Assembly (NCBI GenBank): GCA_963753615.1
Contig: CAVWCW010000007.1
Location: forward strand, 218,933 to 282,932
Source of the DNA: CAVWCW01 sp963753615
GTDB lineage: Bacteria; Pseudomonadota; Gammaproteobacteria; Chromatiales; Chromatiaceae
Direction: 5' to 3'
Length of the DNA stretch: 64,000 nt
Below, piece by piece: positions 55,801 through 64,000 of the stretch (within the stretch, counting starts at the first letter, position 1; each line of letters opens with the position of its first letter). The position numbers were made by a program, and so were the translations under genes. The notes below the pieces were generated by a model. It made no database searches. It was not told where the DNA came from and saw only the letters and a program-made list of their open reading frames with translations.

Positions 55801-56524
55801 CTCCTGCTCCTCAATAATCCGGCATTACGGCCAAGGGCGGGCAAACCAGATTTTCACTGGGGTATATCGTCACCAAATCTTCGAAGACCCTGGTCTAGCC
55901 CGTATTATTCAGACCGCGCCTCTCGATAGCAAACCCATGGTGGCGCTGCGGATAGAAGACGAGACGTTACACGACCCGCAGCAGATACGGATTCAAGTGC
56001 TCAACTGCGGCGCGAAGATCACCCCGCGCGCCGTCTGCCTTCCCGGGTCCGTGGCGCCGGCGACCTCGGCGCAGGTGTAGTTTGAGGAAAGCACCGAGTC
56101 AACCCCCTGTTGGTCAAGGGGGCTCGATCGGCTTTAACCCAAAATGAGCAATTGGACCGGGTGGAGGGTGCGCAGGCAGGGGCGAAGGGCGAGGCGCAAC
56201 AACGCGGAATAGTCTCTATATTCCAAGGAGTTGCAACGCAGCGACCCACAGGGGTGTGGGAAATGTCAGGTTCCGTCTGGAACAGGACCGGACCATACGC
56301 CGCCGACAACCTGCCATGCCCCCCCGTAGGGTGGATCGCCGAACCGGTGAAGGGATAAATCAAAGGCTCGTTTCTTGATTTGAGTACCTTACTGTCAGAA
56401 TGGAGCGGTCAAACGGTCTTGCTCGGTTCAACCCGCATATTTCGGCCTAAGGTGAGGCTCCCGGGAAAGACCGGAGCCAGGCTCGAATACGAGCGCAGCC
56501 CCGCGGTTTCCCCTTTCGTAGCGA
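55801..56524. other. Gap without a supported gene; structured repeat-like segment inside
   Basis: No convincing gene. At about 56,190-56,255 an imperfect long palindrome is centred on GGAATA-GTCTCTA-TATTCC with GCGCAAC and GTTGCAACGC further out, which looks like a transcribed hairpin or a mobile-element remnant. The first 300 bases hold only a short plus-strand frame (to 56,080) without recognisable motifs. Confidence 0.4.
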
Positions 56525-57385
56525 TTAGGAGGACGAACCACCGCGCTTGGGCGCCACCTTGCTTTGCGTTGCTGCGCGCTTTTTGACCGGGGAGGTGTTC
56601 GCCGCTTCGGACGGCGCGGGTTTAGCTCCGGTCGGCGCTTTCGATTTCGACTGCGGTGCCGCTTTTATGGCTGACCCGGTAAGTTCGATCACGCGCTTCT
56701 GCGCCGCCTTCGCCCGTTCTTCTGCGATAGTGGCGACGGCCCGGGCCTCTTGCGCCTTTCGCTCCGCGGCCGCCGCGTTGCTTTGCTCCTTGGACGTCGC
56801 CTGCGCCAAGGCCTGCGCAGTTCGAGCCTGAGCCTCTGCGGTTTTTGCCTGAGCGCGAGCCGTTTCCGCCTGTGCCTCTGCGGTTTCGGTCTGCGCTATG
56901 GCCTCTACTGCCAAGACCTCCTGGGCTTCGGCGATCTTCTTTTCGGCCTCGGCGAGGACTTCTTTCCTGGCACGCTCGATCTCTGATTTAGCCGCCTTCT
57001 TGGCAGCTGCGATCCCAGCGGCCGCTTCCTTCCCGATGCGTTCGTTCTCGGCTTTAGCCTCCTTGCGTATCTTTTCGATCTGAGCCTGGGCGGCTGCAAC
57101 CTCCCGTTCCGCTGACTTTTTATCCTCTGCCGCCATTCTGCGCGCCTTGGCGATATCCGCCTGAGCCTGAGCCGTGTTCGCCTGCGCCTCCGCCTGCAAT
57201 TGGGCGGCGAGCGCCTCCGCCTTCGCGGCTTTGGCTCTGACCTTTGCGGTTTCCGCCTGGGCTTCCGCTTGCGCCGTGGCCACCTGTCCCTGGGCTTTCG
57301 CTACTTCGCTCTGGGCTTGCGCGGTTTCGAGCAGGCCTTTCACGACCGATGACAGGCTCTTGAGTGATTTCTCCGGGTTGGACAC
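56525..57385 (-). CDS. Alanine/glutamate-rich coiled-coil protein with basic tail
   Basis: About 286 residues from GTG at 57,385 (MSNPEKSLKSL), nine bases after GAGGAG. A GTG three codons earlier is an alternative but abuts the RBS. Residues about 20-235 are one long predicted coiled coil built of TAxAQAExAxAQA-type repeats, with Ala every few positions. Residues about 240-286 are rich in Lys, Ala, Pro and Ser (KAPTGAKPAPSEAANTSPVKKRAA), like histone-H1/AlgP-type tails. No signal peptide or membrane segment. It could be a structural or nucleoid-binding protein; function unknown. Confidence 0.75.
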   Translation of the reverse strand: MSNPEKSLKSLSSVVKGLLETAQAQSEVAKAQGQVATAQAEAQAETAKVRAKAAKAEALAAQLQAEAQANTAQAQADIAKARRMAAEDKKSAEREVAAAQAQIEKIRKEAKAENERIGKEAAAGIAAAKKAAKSEIERARKEVLAEAEKKIAEAQEVLAVEAIAQTETAEAQAETARAQAKTAEAQARTAQALAQATSKEQSNAAAAERKAQEARAVATIAEERAKAAQKRVIELTGSAIKAAPQSKSKAPTGAKPAPSEAANTSPVKKRAATQSKVAPKRGGSSS

Positions 57386-58165
57386 TGGCTCCACCTCCTC
57401 TGGTTTCTCGTTTTCGGTTTTGTAATCGTTTCGTAATAATGGGATTTTTTTTGCCGCCAGTCCAATAGCGGATGACTCCCTCTGAGGTCAGGGCCATGCG
57501 AAGGTCAGCGCGGAAAAGGCCCGGCGGGACGCACAAAGACCGGGAGGGAAGGACCAGCGGCGGGAAGATGCCCGACATTTGAGACGCAGGTGCCCGACTG
57601 CGCGCCTTGCGCTTCGCCGTTACGCCTCCAAGGATTCTGCAGCGTCCGGGTTGCCATCAGACGCCATATTGTTTCAGGTTCCGTGCCAGACACATCAATC
57701 GGCCCTTGTTGATGTGGTCACGTCGGAGCCACTCAGACTGCCAACCATCTGTTGCAAGCGAACCACGAAATCCCCACTATTCAGTAGTCTTGCGGCCATA
57801 GCAGGTCTCAGACGCTGATTTGCACGCATTCGGCGCCCAACATCACTGTACAGGAGGCAAAGACCCCGCTTGATATCTGACCATCAGACCGGAGCCACCG
57901 GGACGCCGAAATGTCGGCGGACCGCGCGCATGTGGCGGAGCGGAAGCTGAGAATCGGAAAAATGACTCCGCGCTTTGGCCGTTGCCACCGACGCTTCATG
58001 CCCGGTTCCGCCGGTGCGCGCTACCCGCGCATCGGCGCGCGCCAGCCGATGCGCGGCCGCCTCCTCGCATTCTCGGGGGTGCCCCTGCAGCAGCACGAAG
58101 CCACCCGGGTGGCGGCTCGGCAGATCGTCCGCATCTTCGATCCCTGCACGGTATGACGCCGTCCG
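57386..58165. other. Gap upstream of hypF and of the coiled-coil gene
   Basis: No gene supported, although open frames cover most of the GC-rich right half on both strands. An AT-rich block at 57,418-57,452 probably contains the promoter of the coiled-coil gene. No hypA, hypC, hypD or hypE was recognised. Confidence 0.4.
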
Positions 58166-60508
58166 TTGACTACCGAAGCGATCCGGGTTCGCGGCCAGGT
58201 ACAGGGCGTCGGGTTCCGGCCTACGGTGTGGCGGCTTGCCCGGCAATGCGGCCTGCGCGGAGACGTCCGAAACGACGGCGAGGGCGTACTGGCCCGGGTG
58301 CGCGGCGATGCCGCAGCCATCGACCGCTTCTGCCGATTGCTGCGGGAGCAGTGCCCGCCCCTGGCGCATATCGACTCGCTCGAACGATCCGCGCTGAAAG
58401 AGCCGCTCGAAGCCGAGAATTTCCGCATCCTATCCAGCGACGCGGGCGCCGTTCGGACCGGGGTAGTCGCCGATGCCGCTACCTGCGCCGCCTGCAAGCA
58501 GGAAGTCTTCGATCCCGCCAACCGCCGCTACCGCTACCCGTTCACCAACTGCACCCATTGCGGACCGCGCCTGAGCATCGTGCGGGGCATTCCCTATGAC
58601 CGCGCCAACACCAGCATGGCGGCCTTTGCGCTGTGCGCGAGTTGTCGGCGCGAGTATGAGGACCCGGCGGATCGCCGCTTCCACGCCCAGCCGAACGCCT
58701 GCCCGGTGTGTGGCCCCAAGGTCTGGCTGCAGGACGCCCTGGGACAGCCGGTCCCGTTCGACGACCGGGACGCCATCACCGCCGCCAGCCGCCTGCTGGC
58801 GCAGGGGCGGATCCTTGCCATCAAGGGTATCGGCGGCTTTCACCTGGCCTGTGACGCGGCCAACGCCGAGACGGTGCGCGAACTGCGCGCGCGCAAGCGC
58901 CGCTTCCGCAAACCCTTTGCCCTGATGGCGCGGGACCCTGAGGTGATCCGGCGCTACGCCAACCTGGATGCGGCTGCGCAACGCCTGCTGGAGTCCCCGG
59001 CCGCGCCGATCCTGCTGCTGACGGCCGGCGCTGCTGCCGCAGAACTCGCCCCGGACCTCGCCCCCGGCCAGCAAAGCCTGGGTTTCATGCTGCCCTACAG
59101 CCCGCTGCACCACTTGCTGCTTGCGAATTGGGACAGTCCCCTGGTGATGACCAGCGGCAACCTCAGCGAAGAGCCCCAATGCATCGACAACGGCGAGGCC
59201 GGGCAGCGCTTGCGGGGGCTGGCGGACTACTGGTTGCTGCACGACCGCGAGATCGTCAATCGGGTCGACGATTCGGTGGTGCGGTGCATGGGCGGCCGCC
59301 CGCGCCTGCTGCGGCGCGCCCGGGGCTATGCGCCAACCCCCCTGCCCTTGCCGCCCGGATTCGAACAGGCACCGCCGATACTGGCCCTGGGCGGCGAATT
59401 GAAGAACACGATCTGCCTGCTCGAAGACGGGCGGGCGATCCTGTCCCAACACCTCGGCGACCTGGAAGACGCCCGAACCGCCGCCGAGTACCGGCGCACC
59501 ATCGCCTTGTACCGCGACCTGTATCGACACAACCCCAGGCTGCTGGCGGTCGACCTGCATCCGGACTACCGCTCTACCCGGCTGGGCCGCGAACTGGCTC
59601 AAGCCGAGGGCCTGGAATTGATCGCCGTGCAGCACCACTTCGCGCATATCGCCAGCGTACTCGCCGAAACCGGGCGCGCACTGGATGCGGGGCCGGTCAT
59701 CGGCATCGCCCTGGACGGACTGGGTTTCGGGGACGACGGCACGATCTGGGGCGGCGAGTTCCTGCTCGCCGACTATCGCGGTTACCGCCGCCTCGCGCGC
59801 CTGAAGCCCGCACCCATGCCGGGAGCTACCCGGGCGATCCTGGAACCCTGGCGCAACACCTATGCGCAGATCGCCACCCATTTGGGCTGGGAGCGATTCG
59901 TTGCCGAGTTCGTCGAACTGGAACTCACCGAGTTCCTGCAGCGCAAGCCCTTGGACATGCTGGCCACCATGCTCGCGCGCGGGCTCAACAGTCCGCTGAC
60001 CAGTTCCTGCGGGCGCCTGTTCGATGCGGTGGCAGCAGCCCTGGGCCTGAGCCGGGAGTCCGTCAGCTACGAGGGCCAGGCGGCGATCGAACTGGAGGCG
60101 CTGGCGCTGACTGCCGACGGACCCGAGGGCGGGGTCTACCCCTTCGCGGTGGCTCCAGGACGCGGGATGCTGGAGTTGGACCCGCGGCCCATGTGGGAAG
60201 CGCTGTTGGCCGATCTCCGGCGCGGCGTAGAGGCGCCCAGGATTGCCGCCCGCTTCCACGCCGGCCTGGCGGCGGCGCTGTCCGGACTGGCCTGGCGCCT
60301 GGCGCGGGAACAGGGGGTGAGCTCGGTTGCGCTGTCCGGTGGCGTTTTTCAGAACAAAACCCTGTTCGAGGCGGTATCCGGCCAGCTGGCGGCGTCCGGC
60401 TTGGAGGTTCTCAGCCACGAGCGGGTCCCCAGCAACGACGGCGGTCTGGCCCTGGGGCAAGCCGCCGTCGCCGCCGCCAAGTGGCTGGCGGGGACCCGCC
60501 AACAATAG
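58166..60508 (+). CDS. hypF: HypF, carbamoyltransferase for [NiFe]-hydrogenase maturation
   Basis: Makes the thiocarbamoyl group that HypE converts to the cyanide ligand of the [NiFe] centre. 780 residues. Acylphosphatase-like domain (1-90; RGQVQGVGFRPTVWRLA), zinc-finger pairs (CAAC, CTHCGPR, CASC, CPVCGPK at about 108-183), YrdC-like domain (about 205-385; AIKGIGGFHLACDA, LVMTSGNLSEEP) and Kae1-like domain (VQHHFAHIASVLAE with the metal His pair, LSGGVFQNKTL). The start appears to be TTG; no in-frame ATG fits. No other hyp or hydrogenase gene is in the window. Confidence 0.94.
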   Translation: MTTEAIRVRGQVQGVGFRPTVWRLARQCGLRGDVRNDGEGVLARVRGDAAAIDRFCRLLREQCPPLAHIDSLERSALKEPLEAENFRILSSDAGAVRTGVVADAATCAACKQEVFDPANRRYRYPFTNCTHCGPRLSIVRGIPYDRANTSMAAFALCASCRREYEDPADRRFHAQPNACPVCGPKVWLQDALGQPVPFDDRDAITAASRLLAQGRILAIKGIGGFHLACDAANAETVRELRARKRRFRKPFALMARDPEVIRRYANLDAAAQRLLESPAAPILLLTAGAAAAELAPDLAPGQQSLGFMLPYSPLHHLLLANWDSPLVMTSGNLSEEPQCIDNGEAGQRLRGLADYWLLHDREIVNRVDDSVVRCMGGRPRLLRRARGYAPTPLPLPPGFEQAPPILALGGELKNTICLLEDGRAILSQHLGDLEDARTAAEYRRTIALYRDLYRHNPRLLAVDLHPDYRSTRLGRELAQAEGLELIAVQHHFAHIASVLAETGRALDAGPVIGIALDGLGFGDDGTIWGGEFLLADYRGYRRLARLKPAPMPGATRAILEPWRNTYAQIATHLGWERFVAEFVELELTEFLQRKPLDMLATMLARGLNSPLTSSCGRLFDAVAAALGLSRESVSYEGQAAIELEALALTADGPEGGVYPFAVAPGRGMLELDPRPMWEALLADLRRGVEAPRIAARFHAGLAAALSGLAWRLAREQGVSSVALSGGVFQNKTLFEAVSGQLAASGLEVLSHERVPSNDGGLALGQAAVAAAKWLAGTRQQ

Positions 60509-60658
60509 AGCCGCAGGCGGCTTCGCCACCGCCCGGCCAGGGCATCCGAGCCGCCAGTCAGGGCTCGGAGCGCCGTGTCACCGGGCCCGGCCTGGATGTG
60601 AGCACGCAGAACCGGGGCGAGGCCGCAAGCGGGCTAGTTACCAAGCAGTAAACAATCG

Positions 60659-60669
60659 TGGTCTGTCCC
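60659..60669 (+). repeat. Left target-site duplication of the IS4-family element
   Basis: TGGTCTGTCCC, repeated exactly at 62,177-62,187 beyond the right inverted end. Confidence 0.85.
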
Positions 60670-62176
60670 GAATGGCACTTACTTAAGCTTCTTCGGGTGG
60701 CCATGTTTTCGAACTTCGGCTCTGGCGTCCGAGCGGGGTTTGGTTAAGAGTGGATAGGGCTTATTGCGTCGTTTCACGGCTCTTGGCTCGATTCTTCCGG
60801 GTCGGTTTCCGACCCGCTGTTGAGCAATCAGAATCAGCAAGGTGGTGCGTCGCTCTTCGTCACAGTCCCTTCCTGAGCGGTGCCAATGGATCCACAGCTG
60901 CACGGTATGCTTGAAGCTGATCTGGCGCGGTAAGCACTCGGCGAGTACCGCCGCTTGCGCCATCATCACGCGGATCAGGTTGTAGGCCAGCAGATAGATC
61001 CAGATCTCCTTTTCCGCCATCGCGGGCGTCGTGCAACTGAGCCGATCCATGCCCAGCGTGGTCTTGATGTTGCGCAGATCCAGTTCAATGTGCCATCGCT
61101 GCCGATACAGCGCCTTGAGTTCGGCTTTTGGCGTGTGCTGCGGACACAGCAAGGTGGTAACCAAAATCTTCCCACCGGTGTATAACTCGCGCACGGTCAG
61201 CCGCTCGGGGGCGCTGTCGTAGTCCTGCGCAGACATCCACGACGGACGGATCTTTGGCTTGGGTAACTCGATGAGGTGGTCGCGCGCGCCGAGTCGTCGG
61301 CCACGGCGGAAGTCGGTGCTGCGCCGGCGTGCACCCTGCTGTTCGAACACGCCGTCGATGCCGCGTTCGCGTAAGGTGCACAAGAGAAAATAGGTGGCGA
61401 AGTAGGCGTCGCCCAACAGCAGGTCGCCGGATTCCAGGGTATCGAGCACCGAGCGCAGCAAGCATTGCTCATCACCGCCTTTGCCTCGATAGGGACCCAT
61501 GGCGGCGTTGAGCACCGAGCCGCTACCCAGGCATACCAGCCCCAGCAAGCGACACAGAGGGAAACCCAAGCCCGGTTTCTGGCTGCGCGGTTGCGGGTAG
61601 GCCGCCTGATTGGCCGGCGTGTCCGGCATCGGTACCGTGGTGCCATCGACCAGGCGCACCGGTTGTCCCCGCCAATGCCATGCCGGCGAGGCCTGTTCGG
61701 CCATCTCCCGGCCACTGAACCGTAGCAGCGAGCGAACCAGCTCCAGCGGCAAGCGCTGGCGGGCCTTGCAATAGGCACCGGTATGGGTGCTACAGACCGG
61801 CAGCCCACCGCTAAGGCGCTTGACCGCCACCTCATCGACCGCCTGTTGACAGGAGCGATCCGCACTCAGTGCCTGACCCAAGAACATCGACAGCGTTTCG
61901 GTCGGCGGAAACAGACGCTCACGGTGCTCCGGCAGCAGGGACTCCACTCGGTCAAACCATGCTGGACCGGTAAGCAGATTGAAGAACGCGTAGGCATCGC
62001 TATCGTCCACCCGCCGGCTGATCTGTTGGCATTGCTGCGCGCGAGCGCGTTGGCTAGGATACATGTAGGCTGACCTCTCGGGTGATGGGTGGGTGTTTGG
62101 CTACAACCACTCTATCACCTTGGTCAGCCTTTTTTCCTCATTAGATCAGCCGCTTGCCGTTAAGTAAGTGCCATTC
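60670..62176 (-). mobile_element. Complete IS4-family insertion sequence (1,507 bp)
   Basis: Perfect 17-bp terminal inverted repeats (GAATGGCACTTACTTAA at the left end; its reverse complement at 62,160-62,176). One intact transposase gene fills the element. It is flanked by an exact 11-bp direct repeat, TGGTCTGTCCC, within the 10-13 bp duplication range of the IS4 family. Intact ends, gene and duplication point to a recent insertion into non-coding DNA after hypF. Confidence 0.95.
60679..62064 (-). CDS. IS4-family transposase (DDE)
   Basis: 461 residues, uninterrupted. Catalytic triad Asp140 (RLVDGTTVPM), Asp219 (LLLGDAYFATY) and Glu327 within YRQRWHIELDLRNIK, which is the IS4 Y-(2)-R-(3)-E-(6)-K signature (Tyr320, Arg323, Glu327, Lys334). 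The C-terminus is basic (KRRNKPYPLLTKPRSDARAE). The gene begins about 110 bases inside the right end and reaches within nine bases of the left end. Confidence 0.95.
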   Translation of the reverse strand: MYPSQRARAQQCQQISRRVDDSDAYAFFNLLTGPAWFDRVESLLPEHRERLFPPTETLSMFLGQALSADRSCQQAVDEVAVKRLSGGLPVCSTHTGAYCKARQRLPLELVRSLLRFSGREMAEQASPAWHWRGQPVRLVDGTTVPMPDTPANQAAYPQPRSQKPGLGFPLCRLLGLVCLGSGSVLNAAMGPYRGKGGDEQCLLRSVLDTLESGDLLLGDAYFATYFLLCTLRERGIDGVFEQQGARRRSTDFRRGRRLGARDHLIELPKPKIRPSWMSAQDYDSAPERLTVRELYTGGKILVTTLLCPQHTPKAELKALYRQRWHIELDLRNIKTTLGMDRLSCTTPAMAEKEIWIYLLAYNLIRVMMAQAAVLAECLPRQISFKHTVQLWIHWHRSGRDCDEERRTTLLILIAQQRVGNRPGRIEPRAVKRRNKPYPLLTKPRSDARAEVRKHGHPKKLK

Positions 62177-62187
62177 TGGTCTGTCCC
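62177..62187 (+). repeat. Right target-site duplication of the IS4-family element
   Basis: TGGTCTGTCCC, identical to 60,659-60,669. Confidence 0.85.
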
Positions 62188-62509
62188 CAGTAGCTCCCAC
62201 CCAGTAGCTCCGGGTGAACTTCCTCCGCAAGCATGGATGTCAAGAGGCGCAGGGTTACCTGTTTGGGAAGCCAGTGCCAGCGCAGGAATTCGGTGACTTG
62301 CTGACGCAATGCACCGTTTCATCCGTAGCCTGATCGGACAAGGCTATAGAATTGAAACGGGCTAGAATCGAAACGCGCCAGGGTCGATTTGTATATTCTG
62401 AATACAAACCGAGCCTGGCGCCTAATTACCGGGCCGCAACAATTGGCGTTCCCTTTTCCTCCGTTGTTGTTGATCCGTTGCGAGCGGGGCCTGCTGATCC
62501 TGGACCGGT
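62188..62509. other. Gap between the IS and the beta-CASP gene
   Basis: No gene supported. CAGTAGCTCCCACCCAGTAGCTCC just right of the IS is a short tandem repetition of CAGTAGCTCC. Nothing else seen. Confidence 0.4.
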
Positions 62510-63899
62510 CTACAGTTCAAGTATCTCCCCGGGACCTGGCACATCGGCCTTCAGGTGCAGTTCGGCGTCGAGCCGGTCGCGGAAGGCCTGTTTGGCCTCC
62601 GGCTCTCCGTGCACCACATGCACCTGGGGATTGGTCCTGAAATTGCCCATCCAGCGGGTCAGGTCGTCCACATCGGCATGCGCAGACAGACCGCCGACCG
62701 TATGCACGCTCGCCTTGACCGGGTATTCCTTACCATGAATCTTCACCGTCGGCTTTGCCGTCGACGAGCGCGCGGCCCATGGTGCCGTTGGCCTGGTAGC
62801 CGACGATCATCACGTGCGCACCGCTGCGCGAGATATTGTTTTTCAGGTGATGGACGATGCGACCCCCGTCAGCATCCCGCTGGCGGAGATGATGATGGCC
62901 CCGCTCTTGATCTGGTTGATCGCCATCGATTCCTGCGGTGACGGTGTCAGGCGCAGATTTCTCAGGTGCGGCATCTCGTTGACGCGTTTGCGTAGCTTAG
63001 TCGCCTCTTCGTCGTACAGGTGCGGGTAGTCCCAATAGACCTTGCTGGCCCGGATCGCCATCGGGCTGTCCAGAAACACGTGCCAGCGATCCAGTTCCCA
63101 TTCGTCGTAGTATTTGCCCAGGTAGTATAGAATCTCCTGGGTGCGGCCGATCGAAAAAGCGGGGATCAGCAGGTTGCCCTTTTGGTGTGCCGCCTCGCTG
63201 ATGATCTCGCCGATCTCGTCGATCGTGGCCTGCCGGTCGCGGTGAAGGCGGTTGCCGTAGGTGCTCTCGACGATCACGTGGTCGGCCTCTTCGATCACCG
63301 AGGGATCATTGAGTAATCGGCGTGTCGTACTGACCAAGGTCACCGCTGAAGACGACCTTGCGCTGCTTGCCGTTTTCGTTCAGCCAGATCTCGACGCTGC
63401 ACGACCCGAGGATGTGCCCGGCATCCTGGTAGCGAATCTCGATGCCCGGCAGGATCTCTTTCTTCTCCCGGTAACGCAGGCTGATCACATTACCCAGTGC
63501 GTTGCGCGCATCGTCGACCGTGTACAGGGGTTCGATGAACGGCTTGTTCTTGCGCTTGCGCCACTTGTTCTCGTACTGCGCATCCTTCTCCTGCAGATAC
63601 GCCGAGTCCTGCAGCAGGATGTCGCACAGATCCGCTGTGGCATTCTGCATGTAGATAGGGCCCTGGTAGCCCTGCTTGACCAGCAGCGGGATCCGACCCG
63701 AGTGGTCGATGTGGCCGTGACTGAGTACGACCGCGCTGATCTCTTCGGGAGCGAATGGAAAAGGCTGACGGTTTTTTTCGGTCTCTTCGCGGCGGCCCTG
63801 GATCAGGCCGCAATCGAGCAGGATGGTCTCGCCATTGGCCCGCAGGATATGACAGGAGCCGGTTACCCCGCTGGTCGCGCCGTAGAATTCTATGTGCAT
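62510..63899 (-). CDS. MBL-fold beta-CASP RNA-processing protein (COG1236 type; three frameshifts as sequenced)
   Basis: About 463 codons from MHIEFYGATSGVTGSCHILRA. The metallo-beta-lactamase domain holds LSHGHIDHSGRIPLL (HxHxDH), DAGHILGSCSVEIW and FSGDLGQYD. The beta-CASP domain holds VIVESTYGNRLH, LLIPAFSIGRTQEILYYL, SPMAIRASKVYWDY and ISASGMLTGG. VGGLSAHADVDDL and VHVVHGEPEAKQAF form the C-terminal part. Frame breaks are near 63,310 (one extra A), 62,862 (one G missing from a G run) and 62,755 (one extra base). Expected to be an RNA or DNA nuclease related to CPSF-73 and RNase J; the bacterial role is not settled. Confidence 0.88.
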
Positions 63900-64000
63900 G
63901 AGGCTTGCCCTTACAAAGTAACCCGGGTATACGTCTGGCGCCCGACCATGGTTCATGCCAATGGTAGGGTCTGTCTGGGGTCAGAATCAATCGGTGACAG

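Noticed and set aside
57640..57760. Possible transposase C-terminal remnant (minus strand, ARNLKQ-like stretch)
   Set aside because: Only about 20 residues look suggestive, with stops on both sides; not enough to assign a family.
57884..58369. Possible hypA or hypC upstream of hypF
   Set aside because: Neither the HypA zinc motifs nor the HypC start (MCxxxP) is present in any frame.
58430..60529. 699-codon open frame on the minus strand
   Set aside because: It is the antisense shadow of hypF in GC-rich DNA; the protein is Gln/Arg/Ala-rich with no domain, and hypF on the plus strand is unambiguous.
1..64000. CRISPR arrays, tRNA or rRNA genes, prophage
   Set aside because: No regularly spaced direct repeats, no tRNA cloverleaf or rRNA core sequence, and no phage structural genes were noticed on reading either strand.

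Overview
The window comes from a GC-rich gammaproteobacterium. The evidence is the dcw cell-division cluster in its usual order with meso-DAP-type MurE, an A-type RNase P RNA, and the rsmI / lpoA / yraN / diaA / dolP neighbourhood. Two separate phosphoribulokinases, a multiheme cytochrome c with a membrane cytochrome b, and hypF (hydrogenase maturation) suggest a chemolithoautotroph or phototroph of the Chromatiales or sulfur-oxidiser kind. That assignment is inference; no rRNA is present.

Layout. 0-7.8 kb: dcw operon on the minus strand (mraZ, rsmH, ftsL, ftsI, murE, murF, mraY, murD cut by the window edge), with a strong promoter and three MraZ-type boxes. 8.0-8.4 kb: rnpB. 8.5-13 kb: rsmI diverging from lpoA-yraN-diaA-dolP. 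13-17 kb: a glcD-type oxidase, a PhoR-like sensor kinase and an alpha/beta hydrolase. 17-23 kb: phosphoribulokinase 1, then dxs, a DUF302 gene and purE-purK-inaA on the minus strand.

23.1-33.1 kb is the most unusual region. It holds an Anbu proteasome-like peptidase diverging from a transglutaminase/DUF2126 fusion, a circularly permuted ATP-grasp protein and an alpha-E protein. Next to these, a second transglutaminase and a second DUF2126 protein occur as separate, divergently transcribed genes. A MinD/ParA-like ATPase and an EndoU-type endoribonuclease with a lamin-tail domain follow (33.4-35.6 kb). 36-38 kb: an 11-CxxCH cytochrome c and a cytochrome b. 38.3-42 kb: phosphoribulokinase 2 and two CNNM/CorC-type membrane proteins.

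42-49 kb is a looser accessory region with small unknown genes, broken genes, a PilZ-SH3 membrane protein and an SGNH hydrolase. 49-54 kb: a signalling module (CBS-DUF294 protein, receiver, symporter-histidine kinase, small membrane protein). 54-58 kb: a MITE-like repeat, an AT-richer hisI-hisG pair and an alanine-rich coiled-coil protein. 58-64 kb: hypF, a complete IS4-family element with 17-bp inverted ends and an 11-bp target duplication, and a beta-CASP metallo-beta-lactamase protein.

At least nine genes are broken by single-base indels, including the essential mraY, and they are densest at 24.4-29.1 kb. Conserved codons resume immediately in another frame, so most of these look like consensus sequence errors rather than decay. 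Reading-frame claims there should be treated accordingly.
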